From Ariolimax columbianus (taxonomy: Eukaryota > Mollusca > Gastropoda > Stylommatophora > Arionidae): DNA of 64,000 bases. The notes under the pieces were generated by a model. The model had not been told where the DNA came from. It searched no databases and worked only from the letters and a program-made list of their open reading frames with translations. The position numbers were made by a program, and so were the translations under genes. Positions within the stretch are counted from its first letter, which is position 1. Every line of letters starts with the position of its first letter. Shown here piece after piece: positions 47,101 to 62,100 of this stretch. The stretch spans positions 38,166,293-38,230,292 of the forward strand of contig JAVGWX010000004.1 of the NCBI GenBank assembly GCA_036924085.1, given 5' to 3'.

Positions 47101-50100
47101 ATCCTGAACGCAAAAAAGAAAAGAAAGAGATAAAGGTGCTTGCCTCTCAAGAGATAAAGGTGCTTGCCTCTCAAGAGATAAAGATGCTTGCCTCTCAAGA
47201 GATAAAGGTGCTTGCCTCTCAAGAGATAAAGGTGCTTGCCTCTCAAGAGATAAAGGTGCTTGCCTCTCAAGAGATAAAGGTGCTTGCCTCTCAAGAAACA
47301 AAAGTGAGAAATCGTGGGGATTTGAATCCCACAAGTTTCCAGCATTTCCTGGTCTCCAGGGAGATGAGACAAAAGTCTAGCCATATTGGAGATTGACGAA
47401 AATTTGAGAGATTTCATGTGCACTTATAAGAATCCTTGGCAGTTGAAAATTGATGAGTAGGCTGTTAGCTGCTGGCAAAAATTCTGAAAGGTAATGTAAT
47501 TCCTACCCACTACGCAACCTACCTTCCCCCAGGCCTAATGAACCGCAGCAACTGCAAATGTGGCAAAACAAAGATCTTACTACAGATAGCGTTCAACTTC
47601 ATGGCAGCTGGTATAACCTACCTGTTTGAATACCAGGATTCCAAGCCGTACAGAGCTTTATTCTAAACAATTTTAAATGTTGCATATATTTATTTTTATA
47701 ACGCTGAAAGGGAAGGTAGTCTGAGACTTTGTTGTATGGATTCTCAGCTAAATGCGTTCGGCGACCAGTTCTCTATCTTTCTGTTATGCATTCCATAACA
47801 GAGCCGGTAAGGCATGTGTTGGTTTACTGTTGGGAGTGGAATAAACAGACATAGCCAGCACACAACGTGGCAAAGGCAGTGGTGAAGTGGCCTGTACTCC
47901 TCAGCCTTAAGAAAGCCCTCAACCACCCTGCAACAATGGCAATAGTTGTACGACTGTAAACGAGAAAGATTAGCACATTTACAGTTCTTTTTTAAACTGT
48001 ATAATTATAATACAGTTTCAATGCAACTGTGTATGTCACCCCATCTCATTTACATTTTTCAAAATATGTTACTGCTGCATGATGTAATCTAAAAACGTGA
48101 GGTGTTAGTTAAAAAAACAAAGAAGGCTCAAATACATTTTTACACGAGGTACACATTTGGAACTGTTCTCATGTAAACAAGCGTTTAGCCTTTCTTGTTT
48201 TTTTTTGTAAATAAATTAAAATGTTCGTTCGTATATGCAATATTTTAACATTTAAATTGTAAATAATTTAATAATCCATTTTGTGTTTGATTTCCTCAAG
48301 ATGTAAACAGTGCTCATCTGTAAGATTTTGCAATGAGAAATGTCTAGATGCTGCTTGGACATCCTATCATAGAACTGAATGTCCTTACTTGGATCTCTTC
48401 CATTCAGTAAGTAATATTCCAAGGCCCAGAAGTTTGTCTTGTAATATGATTTAAAGCCACCTTTGGCTCTGTGAATGCTAGGATTTACTGCTTAATCCTG
48501 TTGTTGTTATGGATGACTATTGTTTCATATTTTTTCCTTGAGAAGAGCATGTCATCATCATCAGACAGAACTGGACATAATAGTCTCAATGGTCACCTTT
48601 ACAACAAAATGAGGAATGGGGCAGATGAGGAGCACATCCATGGAACACGTTCTACATAGCTGCACACTCACACAGGAAGTGAGAGAACAATATTGGTCTC
48701 GCGAAATAGATGACTGACAAAAGAGATAAAACACCATAACAAACAATGGCAGCCTTTGCAAGAGATGTTGTTGAAGGAATGCCCATAATGGGTATATTTA
48801 CCCTTTTGTGCGCCCTGAAAAGAAAGTTAAGTGACGGTCTGTTGTAGCTTTCCTCACATCCTGAGCGTACTGATTAAGGTAGACCAGGATCCTCCAGGCG
48901 GTTGTGCTATGCTTTTCTTCATTTGTTTATCGCTCACTACCACGAAGATCACATCGATTCCTCACCTTGTTAGCCAAGCTGCCATAAAAACAGCCCCTTT
49001 CCAGAAAGGACTGCAGGGAAGTCAAGGTGTGGGTCGGCCAGTATATTTTGCCTGACCCTGACTAACATGTTCAATCAGAATGTTTTGCCTGACCAGACGC
49101 TAGACTTCCTTCCCCCTTTGTAAGAGAAACTAGAACCTTGAACTAAGGATGAAGAAGAAGAATTTTTTTTCGTGTTGACAGTAAATCATGAATGTAATGT
49201 TATTCGTAAGTGTCAAGAAGAAAAGTAATTGACTTGGACAGAGGACAAAACTGTACACAGGGATACAATTATAATATGGAGATCTGAGACACTCAACAAA
49301 CCCTTCATAAGAACTTGAAATATACAGACAGACAAATTAGCAAGACAAGGACAAGATTGGACTGAATGAAGAATTTCTGCTTCTACTTTAAATCTAGTGG
49401 CTCTTAAGATTTTTTCAACCATATTTCACTTCTGTTACAGCCATTGTTTTCTTAAATAATGAACATATTCAAAGCCAACTTTCGTTTATAGAAATTGAAC
49501 TCATTACAGGTAAAGTGTTGTACCACTTACTGTTTGTTGTCTGTGAGTTGACATTTAAAACGGAATTTATGCCAGATTGGGTTTATATGAACCTGAAATC
49601 CATATTGTAACACAGGCTGATAGCTTAGATGATAAAATAAAGAACTTTAATAGATATTCACGTGAATACTTGGAATCCTGGTATTCAAACAGGCATGTTA
49701 CCAGGTAGCTGAATGCTTCAGTAGATATTTTACAACTTCCTGAGGGAAGGTGCAAATAATTTCGGTAGATTTTTAACTAGAATTTTTGTCTGGGCAGTGG
49801 CCCATTAAGCCTACTCTTTTTGATTTCTAACTGTCAAGGTATTTTTAACGTGCTCAACACTGAACACAGGAGTCCGATCTCACTACCCAGAGATCAGGGA
49901 AATTTTTATCAAAAAATCACGATCTCCACCATGATTCCCACTCGCGACTTCCAGCACTCGAGGCGGACACCTTACCTCGAGACCTATGAGCCCGATATGA
50001 AGCAAACATATATATGAAAGAACTTTTCAGGCATTTCAAAATATAAAAATACTCTTAATTGTGTTTTCACCCAATTTGTTTTTCAATTGTGTTTTTTTTT

Positions 50101-53100
50101 ATCTTGTCAATAACAAATCATTTCTAGATATTAATAATCTAATGTTCTGAATTTTCAAGATTGGCATTGCTCACCTTAGTCTCCGTATCATCCTATGTGC
50201 AGGGTTGGACTTTCTGTCAGGTAATAAATCATTTGGTATGCTGTTAGATGAGAAATGTGTGACAGTTTTGTGATGTGTTGGGACTAGAAGACAAAACATG
50301 AATTTTAGTTTCACAGAGAAAACACATGCACAATTCTTTGGTAATCTCTTTGGAGATACTAACCTTAGGCTGACAACTGCTTTCTTTATATATATATATG
50401 ATAATATATTAGCCGTCCACCACATACAGTGATGACAACAGCAGTCAGACATGTACTGTTGCACCTTGCGGCGAGCCCTGAGCTGGCTGTATAGTCAATT
50501 CTACCACAAAATCATCTTCCATATGTGCAACATATAAGGTCAAGGTTAAACATGTGAGTGTCAGTTGTTTTGTCTTTTCGCACAGAAGGTTCTCTCCGAG
50601 CATCTGATATCCGGCGCACATCAACAATGTCTTTGTATATATTCTGCCATACAGAGGATAAAGCAAATTTCCATGAGGTCAACATTGCTGCTAAGAGTTA
50701 CTTTCTGATTAATAACTAGAATTGACAATTATTTTTGCGTTCGCCATATTTCTCTATTCCCCAAGACGGTGTGCGTTACACTGTATTTTTATTTTGCACC
50801 TGTCTGTCTAGTGCATCCGACTTTGGCATGCATTTTATGTAAGGGTCTCCTTCCTCCTGTATTTTCTAAGGGTTTGCATCCCCCGGGGTAACGGCCAGTG
50901 CCGTGAAGGAGAGCGAACCCAGCACCTGCAGATTGTGAGCCGTGTCACTTAACCACTAGCCTACACCATCCCCCTCTCCTGACATTTCATCATACAGCTA
51001 ATAATATTTGTGGTCTGGTGTTTTTGGTCTCATACATTAAAACGTTATATGAAATCGTACTCACCAACTATACAAGCTCATTGACAGTCTCAAAAGCACG
51101 TAGACCCTATAATTTTGGTTGTTGTTATTTTCATGGTTTCAATTTCAAACTTTTTTCATGTCCCAGATTTTTCAAATCATCAAGCCAAATATCGTCAGTC
51201 TAATGAGGCTTCAACAAAGGGAATCAATCCAGAAGGGATGTATGACAGGAGTTACCTCACTGTCTATGATCTAATGACACATGAAGAAAATACATTAAGT
51301 CAAGACATGCTGCAGTATTCTTTGGTAAGTCATCCAGTTTCATCAGAGAATGGCATTATGTAATGTACCATAATAATTGGGTAAACATTGTGTTTTGCTA
51401 GTTCTCTGGCCCAGTGTATTCAGTTTTAACAAACATTTCTGTCATTTTTATGTTTTTATAATCTCTTGGCTGTCCTCGAGTCTGCCTGCAGTGTGGCAGG
51501 TTGTTGTTGTTGAATGCCCACAGTCAATGAGTAAGTTTACTTTTTTGTGAGCCCTTAAAAGGACGAAAAGTAGCAGATTGTAGTAGCTTTCCTCACATCC
51601 CAAGCGTGCTGATGAAGGTGGACCGCTGTCCTCCAGGCGGTTGTGCTATGCTTGGCTTCGTGGCGCTCACTGCTGCAGGGATCACGCTAATCCATATCTC
51701 GTCAGCCAGATTGCCTTGAAAACAGCCTGTTTCCAGGGAAGGCTACATGGAAGAGAGGTAGTGGTCTAGGTCAGTATATTGTGCCTGACTCTGATGTGAC
51801 GTCCTTGTCAGTATGTTGTGCTTGCTGTTTAGATTCAACGAATTCAAGGCCAAAGGCTGACCATGAAAAATGTGGCTTATGGAAAATCTGAGGCGGTGAA
51901 TGCCACTGCATGAGGCACACAGTAGGGCTCATTCTAGAGACCTCTTCATAACCTGATGCTGAAAGACAAAACAGGATAAGTGAAAAGAAGAAGAAAGAAG
52001 ATCTAATACCTTTCTTTCTTCATATGAGCCTGTCCTGCATAATCCAGCCTATCTCATCCAGGCTTCTCCCATGTTTGTTTTTTTCATGTATATGATTGTT
52101 CTTTGTACCCTCCCTTCCCTTAGAGTTTTATCTAAGGACCATCTGTGTATTGGCATGTGTATGTAACATGTACCTTTATTATTTTCCTCTTTTCTAATGT
52201 CCAAAACATATTGTTATTGTTTGTTAATATAGTCATTTCTGCTTAAGATATTTTGATAATTGTTTTTAGAGAAGCTGCTAGATGAAAACCAGCCATGAGA
52301 GCAGGCAGGTTTCAGGAAAGGCTTCCCATCACTGACCACCTTCATACAATCAACCAATTAATGGAGAGAGTGCATTGAGCACAGACATCTTTATGCCTTG
52401 TGTTCATAGATTAAGAGAAGGCTTTCGATAGCATTGAAATTACTGCACTGCTGAAGACTTTGAGAAATCATGGAATTGCAGACAAATACGCTCAACTGAT
52501 AAAGGAGATAAACAGCAGATGCACAACAGATATTACCCTGTTCTATAGATCGATCACCATATCGATACAATGTGTCGTCCGACAAGGTGATACAATCTCA
52601 TGAAAGCTCTTTTCAGTGACCGTTGAGGAGATCTTTAAAATCCTGGAATGGGAGGATAGGGGCATAAACATAGGCAAGGAAATTCTTGCTCATCTCAGGT
52701 TTGCTGATAACATAGTCATCCTAAACCGCAGCATCAAAGAAGCGGAGAAAAGTCTGAATGAGCTCAGGAGAGCAAGCATTGCAGTTGGCCTACTCTAACT
52801 GCCATGACTTTCTCTTCTACCTGCAAGTTTTAACAGTTGAAAAAAAAATCATGCAAAATCTTTTTATGCTTAACCTACAAGTTTTGAAAGTTGAATAAGC
52901 TGATACAAAATCTTTTGATGCTGAAATCTTGTAAAATTTGACAGTTTAATAAATAATGCAAAATCTTTTGATACAAAGACTTGCTAGTTTTAACAGATGA
53001 ATCAATAATGTAAAATCATTTTATGCTTAAATCTGGAAGATTTGGCAATGGAATAAGCTATTACAAAATCTTTTGATGATTAAAACTTGCAGGTTTTAAT

Positions 53101-56100
53101 AGATGACTAAGTTGATGCAAAATTTGTTCATACTTAAACCTTCAAGTTTCTACAGTTTAAGAAGAAGTAAATGCAAAATATTTTGATGTCGACCCACGCA
53201 CGTTTGAACAGTTGTATAAGTCAATGCCTGTGCTCCATAGACTGCTGCCCTCCTTCTGAGTACTCTTGTACAAGCTGGCTTCTTCATCAGGATCAACAGC
53301 TCAGGTGATTCACAGCAGCTAGCAGGAGCAATTGCTGATTTGTCTCTAGGAAGCAAAGATGGTAATGGTAATGCAGTAATTGTTTATGTAAATGCTCCAT
53401 TGCTTGACACATTTAAAGAGAGTTACATGCTGTGTGTTGTATTATATTAAGCAGCGTCTGAGAGATTTACAGAGCAATTATAGCACAGATCTTCTTCTTT
53501 GGCATTCATCCTGAAATATATATATATATATATATATATATGGTTCGGCTTTATTCGTTCTCAATCTCCCACTACCAAACACTGAAAGGGCTTAAGTAGC
53601 AGAATGTAGTCCAGAGAACGGAATGCGTTGTGTCGTAGTTTACAGCTTGACTATGATATTTGCACCTTGACTATGATATTTGCACCTTTCGGTCCAACAC
53701 ATTCGACTTCAGCAAGCATTTTTTGAGTACCGGGTTAGCATTTACTCCTTGATCCCTTCTCCTTAGCCAGTCTGCCATGCTGCATCCAGGATCACTGCGT
53801 AGAGGTGTAGAAGTGTCTTGGCAGCTTTGGTTCGCTGGCCCTGATGCTAGCAGTCATCTATGGGTCGCTGACCACTGCAGCTCATCCGCTGCTCAGCATC
53901 TTGATCCCATATATATATATATATCACATCAGTTAACCACCCTCCGATGCACTTGTCTCAACGTAACGGGGTAATAAGCTGCTCAAGCATGATCCCGCTA
54001 ATCCTCCTCCCGGCTACACCCAGCTCACGCCAGAACTGGAACCTGCTCAGGGGCATCTGTCCTTGTACAAGTACAGGTCGACTAAGACATCAGTACATAT
54101 CTGTTACTGGTCTCATCTAAAGCTACATTCATGCCTTGCTTGTATTTCAGTCATCTAGGATATGTATGATTGAGTTGGTTGTTGCTGTTTGCGAATGCCC
54201 ACATTGATTTAGGTAACTCTTTTGTACGCCCTGAAAAAGACGTTAAGTGGTGGGTTGCAGTAGCTGTCCTCACATCCCGAGCACGCTGATATAGGTGGAC
54301 CAGGGTCCTCCAGGCGGTTGTGCAATGCTTGGCTTCATCTGCGTGTCATTCACTACTATGGACATCACTGTCATTCACTACTACAGAGATCACATCGATC
54401 CCTCACCTTTGTTAAGCCAGGTCATTTCCAGGGAGGACTACTAGGAAGCCGAGATGAGGCCAGTATGTTTTGCTGGACCCTGACTAACATTTCTGATCAG
54501 TATATTTTGCCTGACCAGACGTTAGTCTTCCTTCCCGATTGAGTTGGTAAATACTTTTATCTTGAATTGTTTTGTTTTTTTAATGATCAAAGTATAACCA
54601 ACTTCTACTTAATCATTTTTCAAGCTGCACCAGATCTACCTAAAGACCTTTACATCATTGGAGACCTACTCCTGAGGCATATTCTGCAACTGGTTTGTAA
54701 CGCTCACGCAATCACCAGCTTGCAGGCCACTTCTTCAGCACAGGAGGGTGTGCTGATGAGCAACACACACGACACAGAACAGGTGCGCATAGCCACAGCC
54801 ATTTATCCTACAGCAAGCTTAATGAACCATTCATGTGACCCAACTATTATCTCCAGGTAATTATCATCATCCTTTCTATTTCGTTCTTCTGTATCCTTTG
54901 TTTACACACACACAAAAAAGTATGTAGCTTGTCCTTTGTAGAATGTCGCTTCTTACAACCGCCAACTTATCTGGCTTTTATAAGATCCTTGGCAAATGTG
55001 AAGTACGGTAGGTTGCCATTACTTTCTGTGCGTGGAGAAGCCAAAAAAACCTATATCTGCCAAACTGGACACAAGTGGAATTCGTTTGGATTGTGAAACA
55101 GATGCTTCACCCTTATGCCACACAGCCTTCTTTGTTTACACAATGTCAACTGTACTTTACTCAATTTTTACTATATTCATAACTGGCTGCGAGTCTACAT
55201 TTCTCTATTGTTTTGGATCATTATGGATGCCGCTAGACCACGGATTTGCCTGGAATTCACACTAGCCTGCGACTTCCACTTGTGTTCACTGAAACGTGGT
55301 GTTGTTTTCCGTCTGGACTTGTTATTTCGTTCTTTTTTTGTGATTTCTTCCATCCGTTTATCCTGGTCTGGACGCCGGCTGAATGGCACTACGCTTGTAC
55401 CTGTGACGTATTTCACGGGTTAGTTCTGCCGATTCACTTTCGCGAATTTGGCGTGTTGAAATTTTAGATGCTACTATGATGAGTTCAATACAGCTGGGGA
55501 GAGATGCCAGACTCACTCACACGCTGAGTGTTGTCCATACGACCTCTTGTGGTTATCGAAAAGGCACGACAAACTGCGTTAGATGCCATCCCACCTTTCT
55601 ACCCTGCGGGTTACATGTTTACAGAAAGGCTTTGGTGGTAACCCTGAGGCAAAATCTGCATCCTATGCTATCTCCAGTCGTCTCGATGAATGTCTTGCCA
55701 CTGGCAAAAGGTAGCTTAGGCTCTGTGAGTGAGATTGACAAAAGGCGCAGTTTCTTCCTCACTTTAATCCAAATAACCGCGCAAGTCACCCATTTCAGCG
55801 GACACAGCAAGAGATACGACTGTCCACACGGCTGAACAAAGAGAGTGGTCTTCATCACTTGTGATGGACAACTATTAGACTATATTCGTTGTTTATCCAC
55901 TTATTATTCTTTATTTACACAATATCTACTGCATATTATGTTTAATCAATTTGTACTATCTTCTTCCTTCTGCATTCAGGCTTTTTGGTCATGCTAGGAC
56001 CAAGTCCACAGTCCTCTCCAGGACTGGGAGGCAGTCCCACAGCTTCTGTGTCATCTCGGCTTCCTCTGGCCAGATTTGACATCGTAGGACTTTCTATACT

Positions 56101-59100
56101 GGGGAGTCCTGTCGAACGTGTTCAGGGCTGGGGTTTCCGGTTCCATATGGGCAGTCACTTGTGTGTGATATCTAGAGCCGATGTAGGTGACCCAATAGTC
56201 TAGCCTGTTCTCAGGCGAAAGATTGTGGTTTGTTGGTGTCTGAGGAGCTGGTGAATTGGGTCAGGTTTACTGCTCACGTCCATGTCTTTGTTCCATTTTG
56301 AGTTGTACTGATTGTGGATAATAGTTTTTGCTTCCCTGCAAGACACTGTGTGGACACTGCAGCATTCATTTGTTCACCTGTGGTGTTTTATATTGCTTCT
56401 AGTAGTGATCTGCGATATGTAAAGAATACAATCTGAGTTGGCGAGGGTTTGTCGGATCTGGTGAACATTCTTGCTGCCTGTAGGAGCATTATAAGGAGTC
56501 TGTCCTAAGGTTGGAAGAAATCTTCAAAGTAGAGAAAGCTCTATGAGTTATTTTCCCATTCTTTCATCTTACAAAAATGCCTCCTCCACCATCTTTATCT
56601 GCGGATCCATCTGTATTTAGGTAAGTCCAGTCCATAGGGCTTAATTTTTCTTCAACCATCACCTGAGCTAGGGATCTTAGATGGACAGCCTGATAATTAT
56701 CCTTTTCTATTCCTGGTATCTCCAGATGTTTTCATGGCAATAGTTTGGCTCTTTCTAGTCAGTCAGCATTTCTGTGCATTGCTTTGGAAGAAGGTTGTCA
56801 TGGTGGCGATGCAGGTGTTTTGAGTTGCGTAAAAAGCTGGTGGCCTGGCTTAGAGGAGCACGTGGCCGAATGGTTTCAAGGCCTGCCTGCCGACAAGGAG
56901 GGCAGCGGTTCGAATCCCTGGTATGGCATTTGTTGTTTATCTGTTGGGGGTGAAATAAACAAAGCCAGCACACAACGTGGCGACAGCAGTGGCGATGCAG
57001 TCTGTAGTCCTCAGCCTTCAAAACCCCTCGACCAGCAATGGGAAAAATAATGTATGACAGTTTGTTTGTTTTTTGTTTAAAAAGCTGGTTTGCTCTAGTT
57101 TTTTGGGAGTCAGATTTTGGAATTTTGTTTTGCATAGGATAATCTTTACTGTGTTCTTTGTTTATACATATATTATTACATTCTATTTTTTACACTCTAT
57201 TTACTGTATTCTATGTTTACTCAATTTTTATTGTATTCTTTGTTCACACAGTCTATAATATTCTTTGCTAATGTTTTCTATATTCTTTGTTTACTCAATG
57301 TTTTCTGTATTCATTGTTTACACAATGTCTATAATATTCTTTGTTAACACATCTTCTATATTCTTTGTTTGTCTATATTATTCTGTATTCTTTGTCTATT
57401 GCATATTGAAGAAATGAATGCAATTTATTTCATCTGTGTTTTTTGGTTTGATTCTATTTCAGTTTTATAGGTGATGTTTTGGTAGTTAAAACAGTGAAAG
57501 ATGTACAAGTTGGAGAAGAAATCTATAACTGTTATGGTAAGTATCCTGTCTTCATCACTATTGAATTCTCTGTGATTTCCTGTGAAGTCATGCCTTATTA
57601 CTTGAGAGCAGCAACAGGCCACGGGTCTAACTTTGTTCTTATGTTTTAGCTCATTATGGATGCCACCAGGCTACAGCTTTGACTAAGACTCATACCAGTT
57701 GACGACTTACACTTGTGTCCACAGAAACGTGTTGCGGTTTTCCATTTGGATTCATTTGTTCGTTCATTTCGTGGTGTTTTTCCCTCTGATTATCCTGGCA
57801 AAGTCATTGGCTATTTTAAATAGTATTTTGACTGCCCTATATCGTGTTTCACGGGTCCAGTGCACACGGTTGAACTTCACGAGATTGGCAGTGGTCGATT
57901 GACTCAACGCACCACTGATACCTAAGCAAATATTATTATTATTGTTACTGTCATAGGTCCTTTGATGAATATGTCTTATTCACTATCACTTTCTCTCTTT
58001 AATCTCCAATTATATTGGTTATTGTCTTGCTCTTTTCAACAAGCCTGATTATGAATAGAGTAGAGAGATAGTATTAGAATTGAGATCAAGATGCTGAGCA
58101 GTGCAGTTGTTGTTGTGGTTAGCGACTGTTAGCATCAGGGCCAGCAAACCAGAGCTGCCAAGACCCTTCCACACCTCCAAGCGGTGATCCTGGATAACAG
58201 GCTGCAATAGAGAAGACTGGCTAAAAAGGGATCGAAGAGGGAAGGTTAACTCAGTACTCAAAAATACCTGCAGAAGTCTGATGTGTCGAACCGACAGACA
58301 CAAATATCTCAGCCTCACTGTAAACTATGTCACATGAATAATGCAGAAGAAGAATAATCGAGTTCTTATAGTTAATACTCAAGAAGACAGCACAAAATAG
58401 GAACAGATGGGGAGCAACTGTTGCGACCCTATTTTTTTTCAAGGGGAACCAGACAGGTAAATAATGATGATGAAAATAGGTCCTCCAATTTGACAAGTGA
58501 TTTGTCCCGTGCTTCTTAACAATCTATACCAGCCGTCCTCAACTTTATTATCCCTTTAAATAATTGTTAAGTCTGGTGCAATGCTGCACAAATATAATTA
58601 TACCTACAGTACATAGTATATGACGTGATCAGATAGTTGTAAATATATCTATAGTTTTCGGTCCACGTCTGCCATTAAGTGTCGTGAGGAGCTTAAATCG
58701 TCTGTTCTGCGCTAAGTGCATAGCGTCGAACAATGTGAGTCTGTGTCGCTGCAGAATCACTGTAAAGCCATCAATCCACCTGCCTTGCAGCCACCCCATG
58801 CCCTGTAGACATCTATCAGCATTGTAAGCTATCAGTGGAAGTTGATGATGGTGTATTCTCATGAGATAACCAAACCAACGTATTTTGTACCTAGAAATAT
58901 ATTCTGCACAAGACATAGTGCCGATCATACTTCAAATGCTGTTGTTGCGCATTTTTGTCTTTCCTGGTAACAGCAATGATCTTCCTCAAACACTTAATTT
59001 TACACGTCGAAATTCTGCTCTCAAGCGCTGTTTGGCAAAAGTAGCACAGAGTTGGTATAAATATACTGTTTATCAGCTGTTGCTTTGCTGCCCAATTAAT

Positions 59101-62100
59101 TCTCGGGTGTTAAAGCACTGGTGACAGCTGATCTTCTTCTTCGTACGCTGTCAGACGTCAACTTGAATTTGTTCGAAGAAAGCAGCTGTCGACACTGCCA
59201 TAGAGCTTGTCTAGTGTTGGCACTGGTGATGGCCACATGTGCTTTCTCTGGTCCTCGTATGTCGAGCAATTTTGCATCAGATGTTCAGCTATCATTTTCC
59301 CTGTGTCACAGGTGCATTCGTCAGTGCCACCTATCTTCAATTTATTGAATAGATTGTACCACAGTCTGTTGTGGCCTGTGCGGAGTCTGAAGACCACGAC
59401 CTGCTCTCTTCTGTTCAGCTGGTAGTAGGCATCATTTTTTGTGCAGCCAGTATGTTCTGTTTCCCATTTGACCATGTATCTGGCCCTAATAAACCTTTTG
59501 GACTCTTCGTAGGGGTGACAGTTGATAACTTACCGCAGATGCTTTCGGACACCTAGTCTCAATTTGTCTGTCGATCCTGCCGTCTGCCAAAAAAATACTG
59601 CCCAAATACTTGAACTCATGGGCCCGTTCATATATTCACTACTCAAATAATAATTGTCAATGTTCTTCTGGCTTACTTTTGTTTAATTGTATACACAACA
59701 TAAAAATTTATTGATAATACTTAAAAATTAAGTGCAAAGAATATGAATAGAAAATATAGACTATTATTATCCAAAATTGCCAGCAAAGTATTTGTTTTTA
59801 ACTACTGTTTATAACATTTAATGTATTATTGGACATGCCCAAAATCTCTTGCCAAAACCACTATAGACCATTCATAAATATTGGGAAACTTTAGCTATAT
59901 ATACTAGGGCCTTTTGATCAAATCTGAGATCTCCTGTCCTTTTCCACTCCAGCCATAGCAACTAGAATCCTGTGGTCATAGCTGAGATTCCCTGTCATTT
60001 TTCACTAGCTAGAACAACTAGAATCTCATAGCCAAAATTTATTGTTCTTTTTATCACTCAACTGGAGCTCTGGACCACCACTACAATTGACCTCATTTGA
60101 GTCTCCTACATCAAAGCACTATGCAGGCTGTGGTTTCTGTAACAATTTATTTGACTAACCCGATATACAACTCTCCTTAGTCACCTTTTACGACATACAT
60201 GGGGTTGTAGGGGTTCTGTTCTTTCCTCCCCAGTAAGAGGTACCCGGAATCTACATGAGGAACAGCTGATATAGGTTTCCTAAACTAGAAATTAGTTGTA
60301 AGAAACATTTGCCGCCTTGTTTCTCAGGGGACAATATGTATATTTGATGAACATGTCAAATGATCATCTTCAGTCAAAAATAATAACTTACAACACAACT
60401 TAGATTGGATGCACGTAGCTTTTAGAGCAAGGAATTGTAAATGAAACTGGTTGTTTACAGACTCTGCATAGTCTTTTAAACCAGTATAAAAATGTTAAGT
60501 TTAGTTAACACTATAGCTACCTAATGCTCGTCTGTTGTTGAATTGATATTTCTGTTTTCACTGTTTGGCGCTCATTTACTGCAGGTCCCCATTATTGCCG
60601 AATGAGTCAAGAAGAGAGACAAGAGGTCCTCAAGTCCCAGTATCACTTTGACTGTGTGTGTCCGCCATGTTGTAGGGGTGATATTTCACATCAGAGGTTT
60701 AGTGTAAGTTGTAGCCATTGTCTGTTCAGTGTAAGCTGTAGCTATTGTCTGTTCAGTGTAAGCTGTAGCTATTGTCTGTTCAGTGTAAGCTGTAGCTATT
60801 GTCTGTTCAGTATAAACTGTAGCTATTGTCTGTTCAGTGTAAGCTGTAGCTATTGTCTGTTCAGTGTAAGCTGTAGCTATTGTCTGTTCAGTGTAAGCTG
60901 TAGCTATTGTCTGTTTAGTGTAAGTTGTAGCTATTGACTGTCCTGTAGATTTCAGTTGTCTATAGAAGGTGCCTGTCCTTCTGTCAGGTGTTTATATTGT
61001 GAGGCAGATGGTGAAATGGTCTCTAGATAGATATATTAATTGTGAATATGAAACCATTAGATGTGAACCGAAATAGATAATGGTTAGTGTTCACTGTTAA
61101 TTGGAACAACTGACTAGACAGATAGCCCGAGTGGTTTGCCGTGGTCTATATGTAAGACAAGGACATGGCATAACACCAGCCATGGTTAGGTGGTTTGTTA
61201 AGAGCAGCATACATGTCACCTAACAGGCTACGGGTCTACTTTGCTCTAGTGTTTGAGTCTATTAAGATGGACTCGCACATCAGTTAACCACCCTCCGTAG
61301 TGGAGTAATAAGCTCCTCAAGCCTAGCCAGCTAAGCAGGAAATCCTCCTCCTGGCGGCCTTTAATTTATTATAACATTTGTTATTAGGTGTCTAGTTTAA
61401 ATAAAAGTAATAATTGCTGTGATTTTTCTTCTTCTTCTCCTGTCCGCTAGTAAAATTAGTTATTTACTCTTTTATTCCTCCCTATAAAACCCAAAAAGAT
61501 ACTTTACACTGAGCAAACTTTTGGCCTATGTTTGCATTCAGGATCTTTGGTCATGCTATATCTGCAGACCAGTCACCATGATGAAGTATGTAGTCTTCAC
61601 CTGGTCGGAGCAGCTGCCCCACAGCTTTTGAATCAGCTCCCCACCCTCTGGCCAGGTCTGATATCTTATTTCCTTATAGAGTGGGCATTCCTGTAGAATG
61701 TGTTCAGGATTCTGGCCTCCTGTTCTACATGGACATTCACCATTGTGTGAGATCTTTAGTTGGTATAGATGTTCTAGTTGTCTGCAGTGACCAGTTCTCA
61801 GGCGAAATATGATAGTTTGTTGGTTTCTTTTGAACGGAAAGAATGGAAGCATATGAGGGGACAAAATAATGGGCTGCCAAGACAATAAAAATGTTTTCTT
61901 TCTCCCCTCCCCCTCCAGCTGAGAACTAGAGTGATGTAGTAGGAAGTGTGAGCTTGAAGTTAAACTGTAAATATGCAGTAATGATGGACTTAATAATGTT
62001 AATAACAATAGGTCTATGCTATGTAGTGATAAATCAGGATAAGTCATTGCAGAGAAGAGCTTATGTGGCAATAATCTGCTATTTGAGAATAGAGTTTGGG

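Noticed and set aside
47095..47396. ORFs with repeated octapeptides (EIKVLASQ and LERQAPLS)
   Set aside because: Produced by the 24-bp tandem repeat; all frames are open and flanks are SINE and LINE sequence.
55032..55467. Overlapping ORFs of 70-100 residues
   Set aside because: They fall in repeat-K, which recurs at 57.6 kb with different frame disruptions.
60704..60937. Extension of SMYD4 exon 15 as a constitutive Cys-rich repeat domain
   Set aside because: The first donor (AGT|GTAAGT) gives a family-like end and perfect phase to exon 16; read-through is kept only as an alternative-splicing hypothesis.
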